DNA of 64,000 nt from Nymphaea colorata (lineage: Eukaryota > Streptophyta > Magnoliopsida > Nymphaeales > Nymphaeaceae): the NCBI RefSeq assembly GCF_008831285.2, contig NC_045149.1:16671035-16735034 (forward strand), written 5' to 3'. Each line of letters starts with the position of its first letter. The stretch's first letter is position 1. The position numbers were made by a program, and so were the translations under genes. The notes under the pieces were generated by a model. The model worked only from the letters and a program-made list of their open reading frames with translations, was not told the origin of the DNA and ran no database searches. Shown piece after piece: positions 22,667-35,857 of this stretch.

Positions 22667-24505
22667 TTGTTGTGAGAGTTTAACCTTTTAGATATTGATT
22701 CAAAAGAATATGCCCACTGGCCACACAACTTCGCGTTTGGCGTAAATCTGAATCTTATCCGTTACATTCGGTATATCTGGACATGGATGCGACGCAGGAG
22801 CACGAGATACAATTCTATTCGTTATGACATTTGCTTTGGTTTTGATTTTTTGTCGGTGCCAAGGTCCTCCCGGCTCCCGTCGGACCTGTTTACCATCGTG
22901 CAAGATTAGAGAAGCAAGAAAGCATATTTTATAGGACACCTTCGAACAATGCTCCTCAGGCTCCAGCCACACAGATCACCTTAACAAAAGCCCAACTTGT
23001 CTGGATCCTCCCATCGTCAACGTTGGCATGATTCAGACTTTAAATAATATGTGGGACATGGGTGGAACAAGTTTAGATTAATATAGTGGCATATAATTTT
23101 GTGAATATCATATCAAATTGCCCATTATGATTCGATGCGCATTCTTTAAATGATATTGGGAGGACATGGGCTCTAAAAAAATATCATTTTCGGTTATTCT
23201 TTTAGATTAGTTTTTAGGATTTTTGTTTGGAACAGAAAAAACAACATGAAATAAGCCGATACAGGCAGAGGAATGTTCGCGGATCTGCGTTATTGGTCAG
23301 TAGACAGACGCGTTGAAGACATACACTCATGCTTGGCCAAGTGTAGATGCAATAAATAAAGCCACAATGCAGGAGATATCAATTGGATGCGTGTGAGAAC
23401 CATCTCAATATCAAGCAGGCAAATCGCTTTGCAGGACTTCACAATCAATTAGGCCGTATTAGGGGTGTTGGTGGATCATTCCATAAGCATGCATTATATT
23501 CTGTTTTTTTGGCCAAAATTCGGCTTACAAGTTGCCATAGTTGCATGAGCCTTGGCCAATTGAAATCAAATTTTACATGCCTTAAAGAAAAAAGATTGTG
23601 CTTTAAGAAGGATTTATACGTTAAAAAGTTATTTATTGACCAATACAATTTTTATATGAAAACGGTGCATCTAGAGCTTGTCATGAAACACAAGACATGA
23701 ATTCAAGTACCGAACATGGGTAGCACTTTTTTTCTGTGAAACAAGGTTTCTGGGTGTTTCTGTGGTTATCTATCCATGATAAAGCAATGACAAACTTAAC
23801 ACTTTATAACAGAACTGGTAGCCACATAGCGGGAAAAGACATCACCTGTTCAAAATCCCAGATAGTATGACTGCACTTTTCAAAATAATAGTCAACAACA
23901 CCATGAACTTTTGGAATAAACTCTCCATGCTGTTGAAGATGGATCTAGTACGAGGAAAAATACAACCCCAACACAATCCCACAGATCCAATTAAATAATT
24001 GTACCTTCTAGTTAGGCACACATCTTTACAATTCTTCCTTTGTCCTGCAGTTGTACAATAACCAACAGCGTCACAACACAGAGATCTTGCACTCAAATCC
24101 CGTTTGCAGGGCTTCATTAGATGAATAAAAGGAAAAACACAATTTAGGTACATCAATGATAAGCCGACAAAGAAAGACAAAAGCAAGAGTAGCCAGAAGC
24201 CAAAAGCATGATTGACAAAAGCATTTCCAGTTTTCTGAGAGAATGCCCTTCAATGAACTGCAAAGGCAACATTTGGATTTCTAGGGTAAACTAGCTAATC
24301 CCCAAAAAAGAGATACCAATACTGGGAAAAGAGGAAGAGAGAAAAAGATAGAAGAGAAATGACAACAATCAACCAATACAGTAAGAACGGTGCTCAATAG
24401 AGAACCATCTAACAAGCCTGATAATTATGTTAATTCTCTTTTTCACACAATGTCCAAATCCACTTGTGAAGACTTGCCCATAAATACAACCCAACAGCAA
24501 CATCA
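22667..24505. other. Intergenic and VAP27 3' UTR
   Basis: No protein gene is supported. The right end (about 24000-24505) is presumably the 3' UTR of the minus-strand VAP27 gene. The minus-strand frames at 23842-24253 and 24369-24749 have no recognisable domain; the second overlaps the last VAP27 exon in another frame. Confidence 0.5.
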
Positions 24506-26133
24506 TCACGTTCTCCTCAAGAGATAGCCAATGAGGATTCCTAGCAAACCAACGATCACCACGTACAGGAAGGGGAAGCCACCATAAGCTTTGTTGCTTT
24601 GCTTTCTCAAAAGCTCCTGCAAAACCAATCAACCAGAGTTCAGAACTACAGAATCTCCATCTAAAGCACCTTATTAACATCCATAGTAAATTAACAGCCA
24701 GAGAAAACATGGAACAGATGATTCCTTCAGCACAATGTCCTAGATTCACTTCAAATACACAACATTAACAAGAAGAAAGCAAATGATACTCTCAACCATG
24801 ACATCTACACATGGACAATTCAATTTTTCAATATAGAAATGTATTGAACACCAGATGCCATGTTCGAGTATCTTAAAGTGTCTTATATATTTTGTGTCCA
24901 CAATGGGATGTTTCATGTCCATCAAACAGTTTACAACTTTATTTTCTTTTGATTTACTCTCACATTGAATAGTTCGGGACATAATAGCAAGTTCAAAATG
25001 TATCGAATCTTGCCCAGATCAAGCACAAATAAAAGTAAGGAATGAGAGAAAAATAAAGACAGAGATCCACATGCAAATAAAACAGGGTCAGGAGAAAAGG
25101 TCAGCAGATTAACAAAAGCACTGGCAGCTTCTCGTTCAAGCTCATTATCTTCTTGACAATATCTGATGCGTGTTTGTGGTCCCTATGTTTGTAGTCTATG
25201 GGATGAACAAATAACATACACAAAAGATATTGTAGAGGCAGAAAGATGCGAAAATAAAAACATACCAGCTCTTGTTGGAGCTTGCTGTTTTGTTGAATGA
25301 CAGAGTTTTTCTCTTCAGTTAACCTTGACACAATAGCCTTTGTCTGAAGCTACGAAAGTTAACAACATAATCTATTAATAAATGCTCAACAATGAACTCG
25401 ATAAATTGGTGTGCATAGATATTCTTACTGAGCAAAAGAACCCATGAGCCTAGATTACACACACAGATGCATGAAAATTCCAGGCAACTATTGCTTGAAA
25501 GAATTCCTTCCATTATCAGAAAACAAGCAGTTAACATGAACAGAATAACTGTATTACTTAGAGGAGTAAGCACTTCAAAAGGAAGGGTGATGAGCAGGAA
25601 AGAAAGACGCTATATCTTAAGAAGTAAAAAGTTCTGAACCTTACAGAAGGGAGAAGGCAACTTTAATAGGTTAGGGTTCACCGGATTGGGGAAGTAATAC
25701 CTATCCGAGGATGTTATATGTAAAAGTAAGGCATGTATGGGAACAAAAGCCTGTTACACATTCACAGCAGGATCGTGGTACTATGTTTAAGTAAGAAATG
25801 TTGGGCAAGGAAAAGAACAGAGAAAAGTACAAACCTAAGTCACACGGGTGTGCCAACTATGGTGGTGCACCCACACCGATGCGGGTGCAGGTGCAGCCCA
25901 ACATGGCACCCGACTGGGTCAAACCGAATCGGGTGCTGCTGACCACACCTGTTCTTCTTTCTCTTGTTTTCTTTCATTTTTTTTCCTTCTCCTATCTTTC
26001 TCTCTTCTTTTTTCTCACTTCTCTCTCTCCCCCCTTATTTTATTTAATAAAACTTTGAATCTTGTATGAGATTAAGGTAACCTTGATAAAAAAAAGTTTA
26101 AAAATATAGACAAATAAAATTACTTATATAACA

Positions 26134-26175
<42 letters not shown>

Positions 26176-29100
26176 TCTCACTGCACCCGCACTCAATTTT
26201 TTTTGGAACTTGCCGCATCCACACTGGCATCGGCACCAACACCAGCACCCGCACCACGCACCCATGTTACAGAGGTACAAAGATAGAACCTTCTATCAAA
26301 CCTGTGAAGCAATTGTATTTAAAAAAGTGGAAAAGGCACGATACAGTTTCATATGCAAACAATATATTGGAGAAGGCTCGAGGACAAGTCATGAAAAAGA
26401 CCCGGGTTCATATAAGAACTAAAAGCATCAGTAAGTGAGATGAAAAAAGCTCAAGACAATCAAGCTACAGTTGTAAAGTAATATCTCGCAACAAAAGATT
26501 TATAGAAAGTCTGTGGGAGCAGGAATCCATCACAAGCAAGCTTGTGAAAACCTTCAGCAATATCCTTATTCAAGTAGACATGTGGATAACAGCCAATCTT
26601 GGGATGTCTTTGTGGGATAAAAGTACCACAATGTGATACTTGGGAAACAAAAAGAACTTCCTAAAGTACTAAATTCAGAGAACCAGAATACTGAGATCGT
26701 TTAGAAAGTGTAGGATTTAACGAAAAAACTGTACCTGTTCCAAGGTCATGTAGTTGTATGCACCACTTTGGTTTTAAATCATCCAAAATAAGCAAATCAA
26801 GAAAGTCACACAAATTCATTTCTTGGAGAAACTTAATATACAGACCTAAATGTAGAAAAATACACCCCAAAACCAACCGGTTGTGGCTTCCAAAATGATT
26901 TGCAATCTATATATTCTGTCCCTGTGCATGTCATTTGTTTTCACATCGGGACCATAGTTGCTTCAAAATGGTGAGTGGAGTCACAACAAACAAAAACGAC
27001 CAACCGCAAATGAACTAGATATTCTATACTAAGCCTTCTTTACAATAGAAGAAGTGACAAGAAAAATAACAATTTATATTTGATAATAGTAAATTTATTA
27101 CCTAAGATCATAGCCACAGACATGACCAATATGAAAACAATAATATCAGTATTTTGAAGCTAGCAGATGATATATAGCAAAATATCTTAATATTTTCAAA
27201 ATATAGTGAGGAAAAAATATCGCGATATTATCAGGAATATCAAGTTATTTCTTTTTTTGAAAAAAAATACCCTTTGCACTATATATATGTTTAGCTGCAC
27301 AAATTTTTATACTACAATAAGAAAAATAGTAGAACACTCATAATTTCACAATTTTTTTCTATTACCTTTTTCTATTTTCCAATAAAAAATAAGAAAAATT
27401 TCCCAAAATCACTATAGAAACTAGAAATTGCCAAGACAATGTTTGCCACGATGCCCTAAAGTTCTCCTTCAAGAAACAGTTAGCGACACATAAAAAAAAT
27501 GTACATCATTGAACAGAGAATGCATTGAATGAAGTATTATACATATATTAGTACCGAAGAGTATAGAAACTAAGATTTAACTTCGAAAACTTCATTATGA
27601 ATTACATAATCCAAGTAGCAATCAAATTTTAAAAAAATGTGAAAATGACTTGATTGCCATACAATTCCCAAAAAAATGTGCACCAGATTGTGCTGGAGTA
27701 CATCCACAAGGTTGGCCAACATTTTGAGCTTTTGGATAATAAAATAGAAACATCACCTCAATATGTCTGATTCCACTATGTCTCAAGGTTGGCCAACATT
27801 TTGAGCTTTTAGACAATAAAATAGAAACATCACCTCAATACGTCAGATTCCACCATGTCTCCTCCCATCCGAAATGAATTCCACATATTAAAAGATATTA
27901 TTTGCTCCAGTTAATCATTTCAGTTTCCTAGTTAGGAGGTTCACAAGAGATATAATGTAACTGTAACCTGCTTTTTATTTGTTAATCCATGCAGCACAGT
28001 AAACAAACACCAGTATACATATGTTATTTCTAGTGAAGGCAACAAATGCATGGAGAACTAGAGAAGAGAACAAATTGTAGAAGTTTCAGTCAATAGTATC
28101 ATTTACAACATTCTTGATTGAAGTTTTCAAGAATAAGCTGACAGCTAGGATATCTGCTCCTTTCTGGATTGGACTTTCAATCATAGTTTGGGAGAAGTGC
28201 TTGAAAAAATTTAGGCCAAAAGACCGGCTTGAGAGCTTATCAACCAAGCATGGACTTAGGTCTGGCTGTCTGGACCATTATATAGGTGTGACACACACAC
28301 GAAGCACCTTTTTTCAAATTTTATTTTATTGTATTTTACTTTTTTTTATAAAAGATGTGTTTGAAGTGACTAGATGTCCATTGTCACTTCAAGCATTAAG
28401 TGGAAGCAAGGACTGAGTGCGTGTGTGTGTGTGTACAGGCGGATGGGGCAAGCCTAGGTCTGATAACTGTGATAAGGACTAGTCCAAACCTGAGCGTGGT
28501 AAGAGGTAGTCAGGCTCTTAGCTGGATTCAAAATGACCGATCCTTGGGCAGTCGATTAGGTCAGCAGTCAACCCAAGCCAACCCAGCCTAATGTCCATGT
28601 TCTACTAGTAGTTCAGTGAGAATATGATTTTCCATAGTTATTATTTAGCAATTTCATGCACCAACCTTACTTGACTACCGGATAGAACCATTGACTAACA
28701 TGCTGATCTTGCCAAAGTCAAGTTCCTAGTACATGATACAGAAATATGTTCTGCAAAGTGTCTCAAAAACTTAAGAGTTGAGTTGCCCAAAACACACATT
28801 ATTTTACCTTCATAAAATATCTAAAAGTACACCCACCATTTGGACAGTTATGCATGACAATGTTGTCAATTTATCAACCAACATGTGGGTGAGGATTCAA
28901 TTTTTGCAACAATGAACCAATGTAAGCAATGAGACTAAAACCATTTCAATAACAACTCCAACCTACAGATTTCAATCACGCAAAGAGTATTACTGTGACC
29001 ATAGAAATTATTCTGCAGGCGGTTGTGTACACATACTCAAAACATTAACTTCGTCAACGAAATGACATTTTAACAAGGAAGAAAATCGTTAGAAGCATCC

Positions 29101-30772
29101 ACACAAGGCTGATTCTTGAACTAAACAGTCAAAAGCATTATTCAATGCCTAGGCTTCAGAGGCCCTAAAAGGACCAGGGAAGGCTATCAACTTTAAAATC
29201 TTAAAAACAGTAAAAAAGAAACAACACATTAAAAAGAACTAAATAGCCGACGTATTCAAATTATATGGCGCTTAAGAAAAGGGATCTGAGCTGTTACCCA
29301 GGTAAGCTAGTTTCTTAGGCAGCTAACTGGACCTATGTAATACACTTTGCACCTACTTAAGCAGCCAAGGTGCAGGTTTTAAGTTTTTAACTACAAGGTT
29401 CTTGAGAATTTCAGAATTTTCAGGTATATGATCCAAAGTTGTGACAGGTGTTTCAATTAATCAGATCTGATGCAGGTACTTTGCTTAAGCCTTAAACTAA
29501 CTAAAAAGTGCAACCAAAACCAAATGCACAAAATGCTTTATGGTTTGGAAATTGAAACAATCAAGACATAAACATAATGAGAATAAACCGAAAAACAATA
29601 TAAGTTCCAAAAGATCTATCTTTAGATACCTCTGAATTCTTATCCTTAGCAACATGCTCCCGTGCAACCTGAATAATTTGCAGAGTAAACAAATTCATAT
29701 GAATAGGTGCACAAATTATGAAGAAACAAGAGATATCAATTCATACAATAGCCTGGCAAACAACCAATGGACATTTAAGGTGATACATACACCATCAACA
29801 ACCCCAGCATTGCCATTATCTGACAAAGAGGGGCGGGGAGAAGAACCCTCATCTGATCCTTCTGCAACTGGTGATGGTGGTTGGGGTGGGGACACATACA
29901 GAACCCTCAATTTGCACTCCTCAACATGATTCCCAGCTTCTTTATTGAACTGCACACAACAACTTGCAATCTCACTAAACAAGATATTCAGAGAAAAGAA
30001 CACAAACACACACACACACACACACATATCACCCTAATACCGCCTACTTACCATTTCCGGCGTAATATCTTTTTGGGTAGCTCCAGGAGTAGCAACCACA
30101 CTCTGGAGTAAGAATTTATCCTTACACTGCATGTCCGGTGGGGACTCGCGTTGGGCTTGCATTGTAACTAGCTCGAAACCAGCAATATACCCATTAAACA
30201 GCGAAGCCCTGGAATCCCCAAAAATCCCCGGCAGAAAAAAAAAAAACAGTGACAAAAAAAAGGAGGACGATAACAACCATACCTACAACATCGCAAGTGC
30301 TCCGAGGCAAGACGATCCCGGTGTTCGGCCGGACGCAATATTTCTTCGGATTCGTAGTCTTAACCTGATAAACCAAATGAAGATCGTCGATTTGCATCGT
30401 TAAGACATGGTGATCATTTCCCCCGAAAAAATAGGAAGCGAAAGCCACAAAACAAGAAGGATCAAAGGAGTACCTTGAAGGCGACATAATTGTCTGTTTG
30501 ATTCGTCAGCTGGATCGCGCACGAGATCTGTTTCTTCAATTCGACTTCACAGTCCCAAAAAAAAAAAAGACAAAGAAACAAACAAGAAACTTAGGAGCAT
30601 TGGGATTTGAAACACAAGAAAAGAAAGAAATGAAGTGCCACGAACAGATCTCTCACGCAAAAACAGGGATCGAAACGGAAAACCGAGACGATGACAAGAG
30701 AGAGAGCGCGAGAAACCTACACGGGAATCTAAGCTCGTTGGGTTGGATGCTGAGAAGTTCGTCGGAACTCAT
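24506..30772 (-). CDS. VAP27: VAP27-type vesicle-associated membrane protein
   Basis: VAP27 proteins are tail-anchored in the ER and tether it to the plasma membrane, cytoskeleton and other organelles through FFAT-like motifs in partners. Eight coding exons join in frame on the minus strand: 30772-30721, 30544-30474, 30364-30283, 30167-30052, 29949-29791, 29668-29630, 25349-25266, 24616-24506, giving 237 residues. Residues 1-125 form the MSP domain (start LLSIQPNELRFPFELKKQ; FKVKTTNPKKYCVRPNTGIV at 40-59; VTMQAQRE at 69-76; DKFLLQS). A Pro/Ser-rich linker follows (PPQPPSPVAEGSDEGSSPRP). Residues 172-208 look like a coiled coil (SRLTEEKNSVIQQNSKLQQE). The C-terminal anchor is FPFLYVVIVGLLGILIGYLL (215-234), ending RRT. 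Intron 6 is about 4.3 kb and carries several repeats; the other introns are mostly short. Confidence 0.93.
25848..26276. repeat. GGGTGC-rich composite repeat in VAP27 intron 6
   Basis: The left part (about 25848-25940) repeats words such as GGGTGCAGGTGCAG. The right part (about 26175-26270) repeats the complementary CACCCGCACC type words. Between them lie a CT-rich tract and a (TA)n run at 26137-26173. The opposite orientation of the two ends suggests a short inverted-repeat element that gained a microsatellite. No coding capacity. Confidence 0.5.
27708..27861. repeat. 77-bp tandem duplication in VAP27 intron 6
   Basis: The unit starting AAGGTTGGCCAACATTTTGA occurs at 27708-27784 and 27785-27861 with a handful of base changes. 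Confidence 0.8.
30002..30027. repeat. (CA)n microsatellite
   Basis: A short (CA)n run in intron 4 of VAP27, close to the 3' end of exon 4. Confidence 0.8.
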
Positions 30773-33700
30773 TTTTCCTCCGTCTCTTCAAGAAAACCTT
30801 GCGAAGATCCGCACGATTCTGGAAGCACCAAAATCCAACGCGAGAAAAAGGGGGAGCTTCGGAACTCAGACTCCGCGGCTTCGATCCGCCGGACGGATTG
30901 GATAGGAAGGATCAGAAATCAAGCCGTCGATCGATTCCTCCGCTTCCCCCCTGTTTTTCTATTTATTTCATTTATTTATTTGCCTTTCTTCTTTTTGTTC
31001 GGAAATGGAATCGCACACTTTTAGTTGAAGCGGCAAGCTGAAGGGGAAGCAATAACAGGAGGAAAAAGGTGGAGATTTAAAATTAAAGGAAATAAAATTC
31101 TTTGAATGATTTAAATGGCCCTCCTCATTATACTTGGGAGAATGAGATCATAGATTTAGCTTGTCGGGTTCGCTCCAGTGTTTTCTTTTTGGATCTCTAC
31201 CTTACCATCAGGTTTAGGTTCGAGCTCGAAAAAATCCATTTCGGCCGGCCGATAAGTTTTTAATATTTTTTATTTTATTAATAATATATATTTTATTATT
31301 AAAAATTATTTTATATTTAAAAAAATTATTTTAAATATCTTTTTTATGCTGGGGCTGAGCCGGATGAATGCCCTACGCGTCTTCATTGCTTGGTCGGTGC
31401 TCGCAAGCTGACCCGATCGAGGCCGTTCACACCATTTATTTCGACATTGAAATATTGGATGGACCTAACCTACCCACCTATGGCCGTTCAAATGTCTTCA
31501 AGCTTTGTGGCTTCTTTTCTGCCACATGCTAAGTCATTGGACTCATCTGATGCACTCCAGTTGGGCATCGAGTCGAGTGCGCACCGAACATGAGTGCAGT
31601 TTGGACTCACACCCGAACCCAGTTAAAATGTCATATTATTAAATTACTTATGTAATATATATTGTTCTGATATTTTTTTATACAATACAATTATTCAACT
31701 GTGTTATATAATAATAATATATACATATTTATTAAGTTATATATATAATAAATTAAAAAAATAATAATAATAAAATACGATCGTTACACTGCCGTACTTA
31801 AATTTTTGGATGGGACTACTTTTTTGGATGAGTAGAAAGACTATTCCAATGGAAAGCCAAAGTTTCTTCCCATCGCTCACTTTTAGGGTCAGACTCAAGG
31901 GTTGAGTGATCTCCATTTGCATGTCGACCCACTTCTTTTTTGGATTTGGACAATTCAAAAGCAGAGGTCATGTAGGTTAAACGTGAGACACGCTACCTAA
32001 CTCATTCCAACCACCCCTGTTTGAAATGTGGGTTTGACCCAAACTAAACTTGAATCCGATAATATTTTATAACAAAGAGGAATATCTGAGTAAAGATAAG
32101 TTAGAAACACCGATTAATCCGAAGTCCTATTTAGGAAAATGTCTCATGTTTTTGAATTTCTTTATATTGGAGATGTTCCGGTTAACAACAATGTTCGGCA
32201 GTTTCTCACGTTTATTTTTTTTTTTTTAAATTGAAAAAACTTTTCATTCTGTTTTAATGGGTCTATATAGTTTAAAAGATTTTTTCTTAAAATTGTGTAT
32301 TCTAATTTTAAGTTATTCGTTCTTCTTCGTCTCTCCCTCTATACGGGCGTCCATATGCGGCCTGAACAACGTGTATGATAGGCTCCACACAAGTCAACTC
32401 GACTCAAAAAAAATCAGCTGGAACTGGAGTCGAACTCCTTATAACAAGCTCGAACCCAACCCGACTACATGAAATCAAGCATTAATTCGACTCGTTTAAC
32501 CCATTATAGAACTAGCCATTGCCCCTCCGCCGTTGCACTAACCTATTGGGGATTTGAGTCTGCTGTATTGACATGTTTTATATTGTTTGATGTTTTATGA
32601 GTGATTGTACACCTTAAGCGCTATATTATTTTGCTTACTCCCAGCAAGTTTGCATCGAAATCGCTTATATTATTTTACAAGTGTTTTTTTATGTTTGATT
32701 GCGTTAGATAACTTTTATTAATTTAAAGTTCAGCACTTCTTTCACGACTATACAAAGTTTAATCTTTGAAAGCAAGTGAAGGAAGAGAGAAGGAGACAGG
32801 CTCCAACTTCCCTCACTTGGTTTCAGGTAAACTATACCAGCAAACAGAGAAAAGTTTTATCCTTAAATAGATAAGTTCGTTCGGATTAAACATGGCCTAA
32901 TTAAGTTTAAACAATTTGTTTTGTCTCGGCTAGCCACCTCCAAGGTGAGGCCGGTGAGCCGGTGAATGTTCATCATTTGCACGATACTTTAATTGATAGG
33001 TATACCACTCTCCACACAAATGCCAAAATAATCCAAACCCTGAAGTCAAAAAGAAAGAAAAGAAAGAAAGAACTTCAGTCTTCTTGAAAAATAAAATTAA
33101 ATTGGAAACATGAGACCAACAAAGCTTCTTGTCTTCTCATCACAAGGAGGTGTATGCCTCACAAGTGGGTTTGTATGAAATATTCTTTATATATATAGTT
33201 AAGAAAAACAAGCAAGTTTCTTCCACGGAAAGCAATTGAACACCTTTTTGATAATAAACAGTGGAACTTTACCAGACTTGCTTTGCTGAAAACGGTGGGT
33301 TATGTCACACAGACCACCCGATCTACAATTCTAGAAAGGTTAGTGGTCCAAAGAATGAAAAATTTAAGAACTTATCCAATGACATATCTTTGATTCTTCT
33401 ACTTTTTTGGTTTTTGGGGAGACCAAGAGAAGGAAACCCTGATTCGAACTCTCCTGATCAGCTTTATATGATTCTTATCAAGTATATCTATGATGCTTTT
33501 ATTGCAGATTTATTATTATTTTTCTTGGAGCTTTTTTCTTTTTTAATGTGTACGTGAAGGAAACCACCTTTGACGCGAAACCTTCGAGTCCATACCCTCA
33601 TGCTTCTAAAGTTCAGATCCCTTGGCCTTGCCGCTGGTTGCGTTACGAGGCAAGAAAGCGGAAGCTTTATCCTTTTGCAACTGTTTCTCTTGGCATCTTC

Positions 33701-35556
33701 CTGCAACTGTCCATCTGATGAGCGATTCATTGATTTGGAGGCTTACTCAGATGGGAATCATAATATCCAAGTTCTGGTTTTGCTTTTGGTTTTTTCATTT
33801 TTCTTTGTTGTCAGGACTTCGATGGTGCGTCATGCAGCATGACATGCAAATTTGTTATCTCATGAAACAAACATATTTTTGAGATGATAATTAAATCATG
33901 GAAAAAAACCAAAACAGGTCTTCTGTAAGCTTCATCGTCGAAATTTCATACTGATTATAGAAAATAGAGTTTAATCAGTTGATTTATTTGTGAAAAAGAC
34001 CAAAATTATTATTCGTATAGACTAGTTCTGAATAGATCGATTTTGTTCTATCTTGATTTAGCTTTGCGGGGTGTGTCTTCTTTGTCTTCACTTTGGTTGA
34101 AATCAAAACTGATGCAGATTCTTCAATATGTGATTGGATCTAAACTTGTTAGCTTGGTATGGATTTCTGTATTTACTTTAGATCTGGATCTCATGTCACA
34201 ATTTACATTAGATTAATGTTGTGTTTTGTCAATTTACATTAATGTTTAGGGGCGTCTTAGATGACATTACAAAACCAGATTTTAGAGGCAGAAATCGGGT
34301 TTTTGGGGTTTAAGCAAAAACCAAAGTTTTTTTGCCAAAAACTGGTTCTGAAAACCAACCTTTGGGTGTGGCATTCCAACAAATAAGCCAAGTTTTCAAA
34401 ACTTATTACAAAATAGAGTTAGATAAATATGTCATCCAAATGCTTACTTAAACTTTTTTGGAGTAATTCGACTGGTTTAGTTGAGAGAACGAAGATTTAA
34501 AAATGTTCAATTCCTTGGATTTTTTTTTTTAATAATTGGTAGGATAAGGGTAGCAACAATCTAGATTTCTTGGCAAAGCACCTAAGCAGTTTGCGCAAAG
34601 AAAGCTATCAAAATAGAATAAGTTGACTAAAGCCGGTTAGATTCACCTAACTCAAACTTGTTTTTAGAAAAAGGAATGCATATTGTTATGAAATGTAAGA
34701 CTAAACTTTTGAAATGTTAGACCAATTATGAAAACCTTTTTCATCAACATATTCCATTTTTATAAACGCAAGTTCTTGATATTGTTCTCTTATGGTCAAT
34801 TTGGTTGGCATGTACACTTTTTTAATCTTATTGATAGTTCACAAGATATTGAAATTGGGTTTCTAAAGAATTCAATTTCAACAAACGACGGTCTCAAATG
34901 GCTTGAATAACTTGGCAAGTTTTTCTTCAACAGAAAATGTCAATTTAGTCTTGATAATCAAATACAGTAATCAAGTTTTGGAAACTGATTAAAAAATCAA
35001 GTGTTCACAAGACTTCGTTTTCATAGAGTTGAAAGAATAATCCAAAACACAACCTAGATGTGACACATTGATGATCATTTTATTGACGTTACACCTAATG
35101 CATTGCAGTTTCCCATTTCCTTGTTGCATCACAAACAGTATCTAAAAGGAGAGCATGTGAATTTCCCAAGAACATCTGTAAGTGAGATTGGGGTTAATGT
35201 TTAGATATATGTTGAGCAGGATTATTTATTCATCCACAAAATCTTCATCTGTGTCCAAAGAACTTGATGGTTTTATTTTGCCACAGAAAAGATCCAGTTC
35301 TTACAAATCCTACAGTATGAAGATCGTTCGACATGATAGTAAATAAGTTGATCGGAATTGTTGGATTTACTGTTGCCGACAATCGAAAGATGGCCGGAAT
35401 ATGTTGAGAAGAGGACGCATCGAACACGTCAATTGATTCCAATCCTTTCTAAGCGATACTTTATATTAACGATATGGACAGGCGATCTGATTTTCAAATG
35501 TCTACTTCCAAGTGAATAATCAGTCTTTTCAGGCAAAGGAAAATGCATACCTTTAA
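30773..35556. other. Gene-poor intergenic DNA
   Basis: The left end is the VAP27 promoter and 5' UTR side. Stretches at 31255-31345 and 31640-31790 are almost pure A/T. No gene is supported. The open frames around 33260-33880 have hydrophobic but unrecognisable products. Around 34245-34400 there is sequence similar in style to the MITE-like element at 35557 (AAACCAGATTTT, AAAACTGGTT, GATGACATTAC). Confidence 0.5.
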
Positions 35557-35857
35557 GGGTGTTTGGATGACAACCTAACACCAGATTTTTTTTGTTGGTT
35601 TTACCCCCACAACATAATTTCAAGAATGTCTGGATAATATTAAAGCTGGGTTTCGCTAAATCCTGATTTTGGCAAAAACTTGATTTTCATGAATGACCTG
35701 AAAAGCCCATAAGCTTAATTTTTGCCTCTAAACCAAGTTTTCACTTGTCATCTGAACATTGAAACCAAGTTTATAAAAGTGGGGCTTTAACTAGGTTTTC
35801 AGAAAACCTGATTTTCACAAAACCAAGTTTTTTGGTGGTTTCATCCAAACGCTCCCC
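35557..35857. mobile_element. MITE-like element with terminal inverted repeats
   Basis: About 300 bases bounded by GGGTGTTTGGATGACAACC on the left and GGTTTCATCCAAACGCTCCC on the right, which are imperfect inverted repeats of each other. The interior repeats AACCAAGTTTT and CCTGATTTT style words and has no coding capacity. This is the form of a non-autonomous DNA transposon. I could not see a clean target-site duplication, so the superfamily is open. Confidence 0.55.

Noticed and set aside
30498-30905. 135-codon plus-strand frame
   Set aside because: It overlaps VAP27 exons 1 and 2 on the opposite strand and has no recognisable domain.
33570-33842. 90-codon plus-strand hydrophobic frame
   Set aside because: The product starts at a poor context, matches no family I know, and lies in gene-poor DNA.
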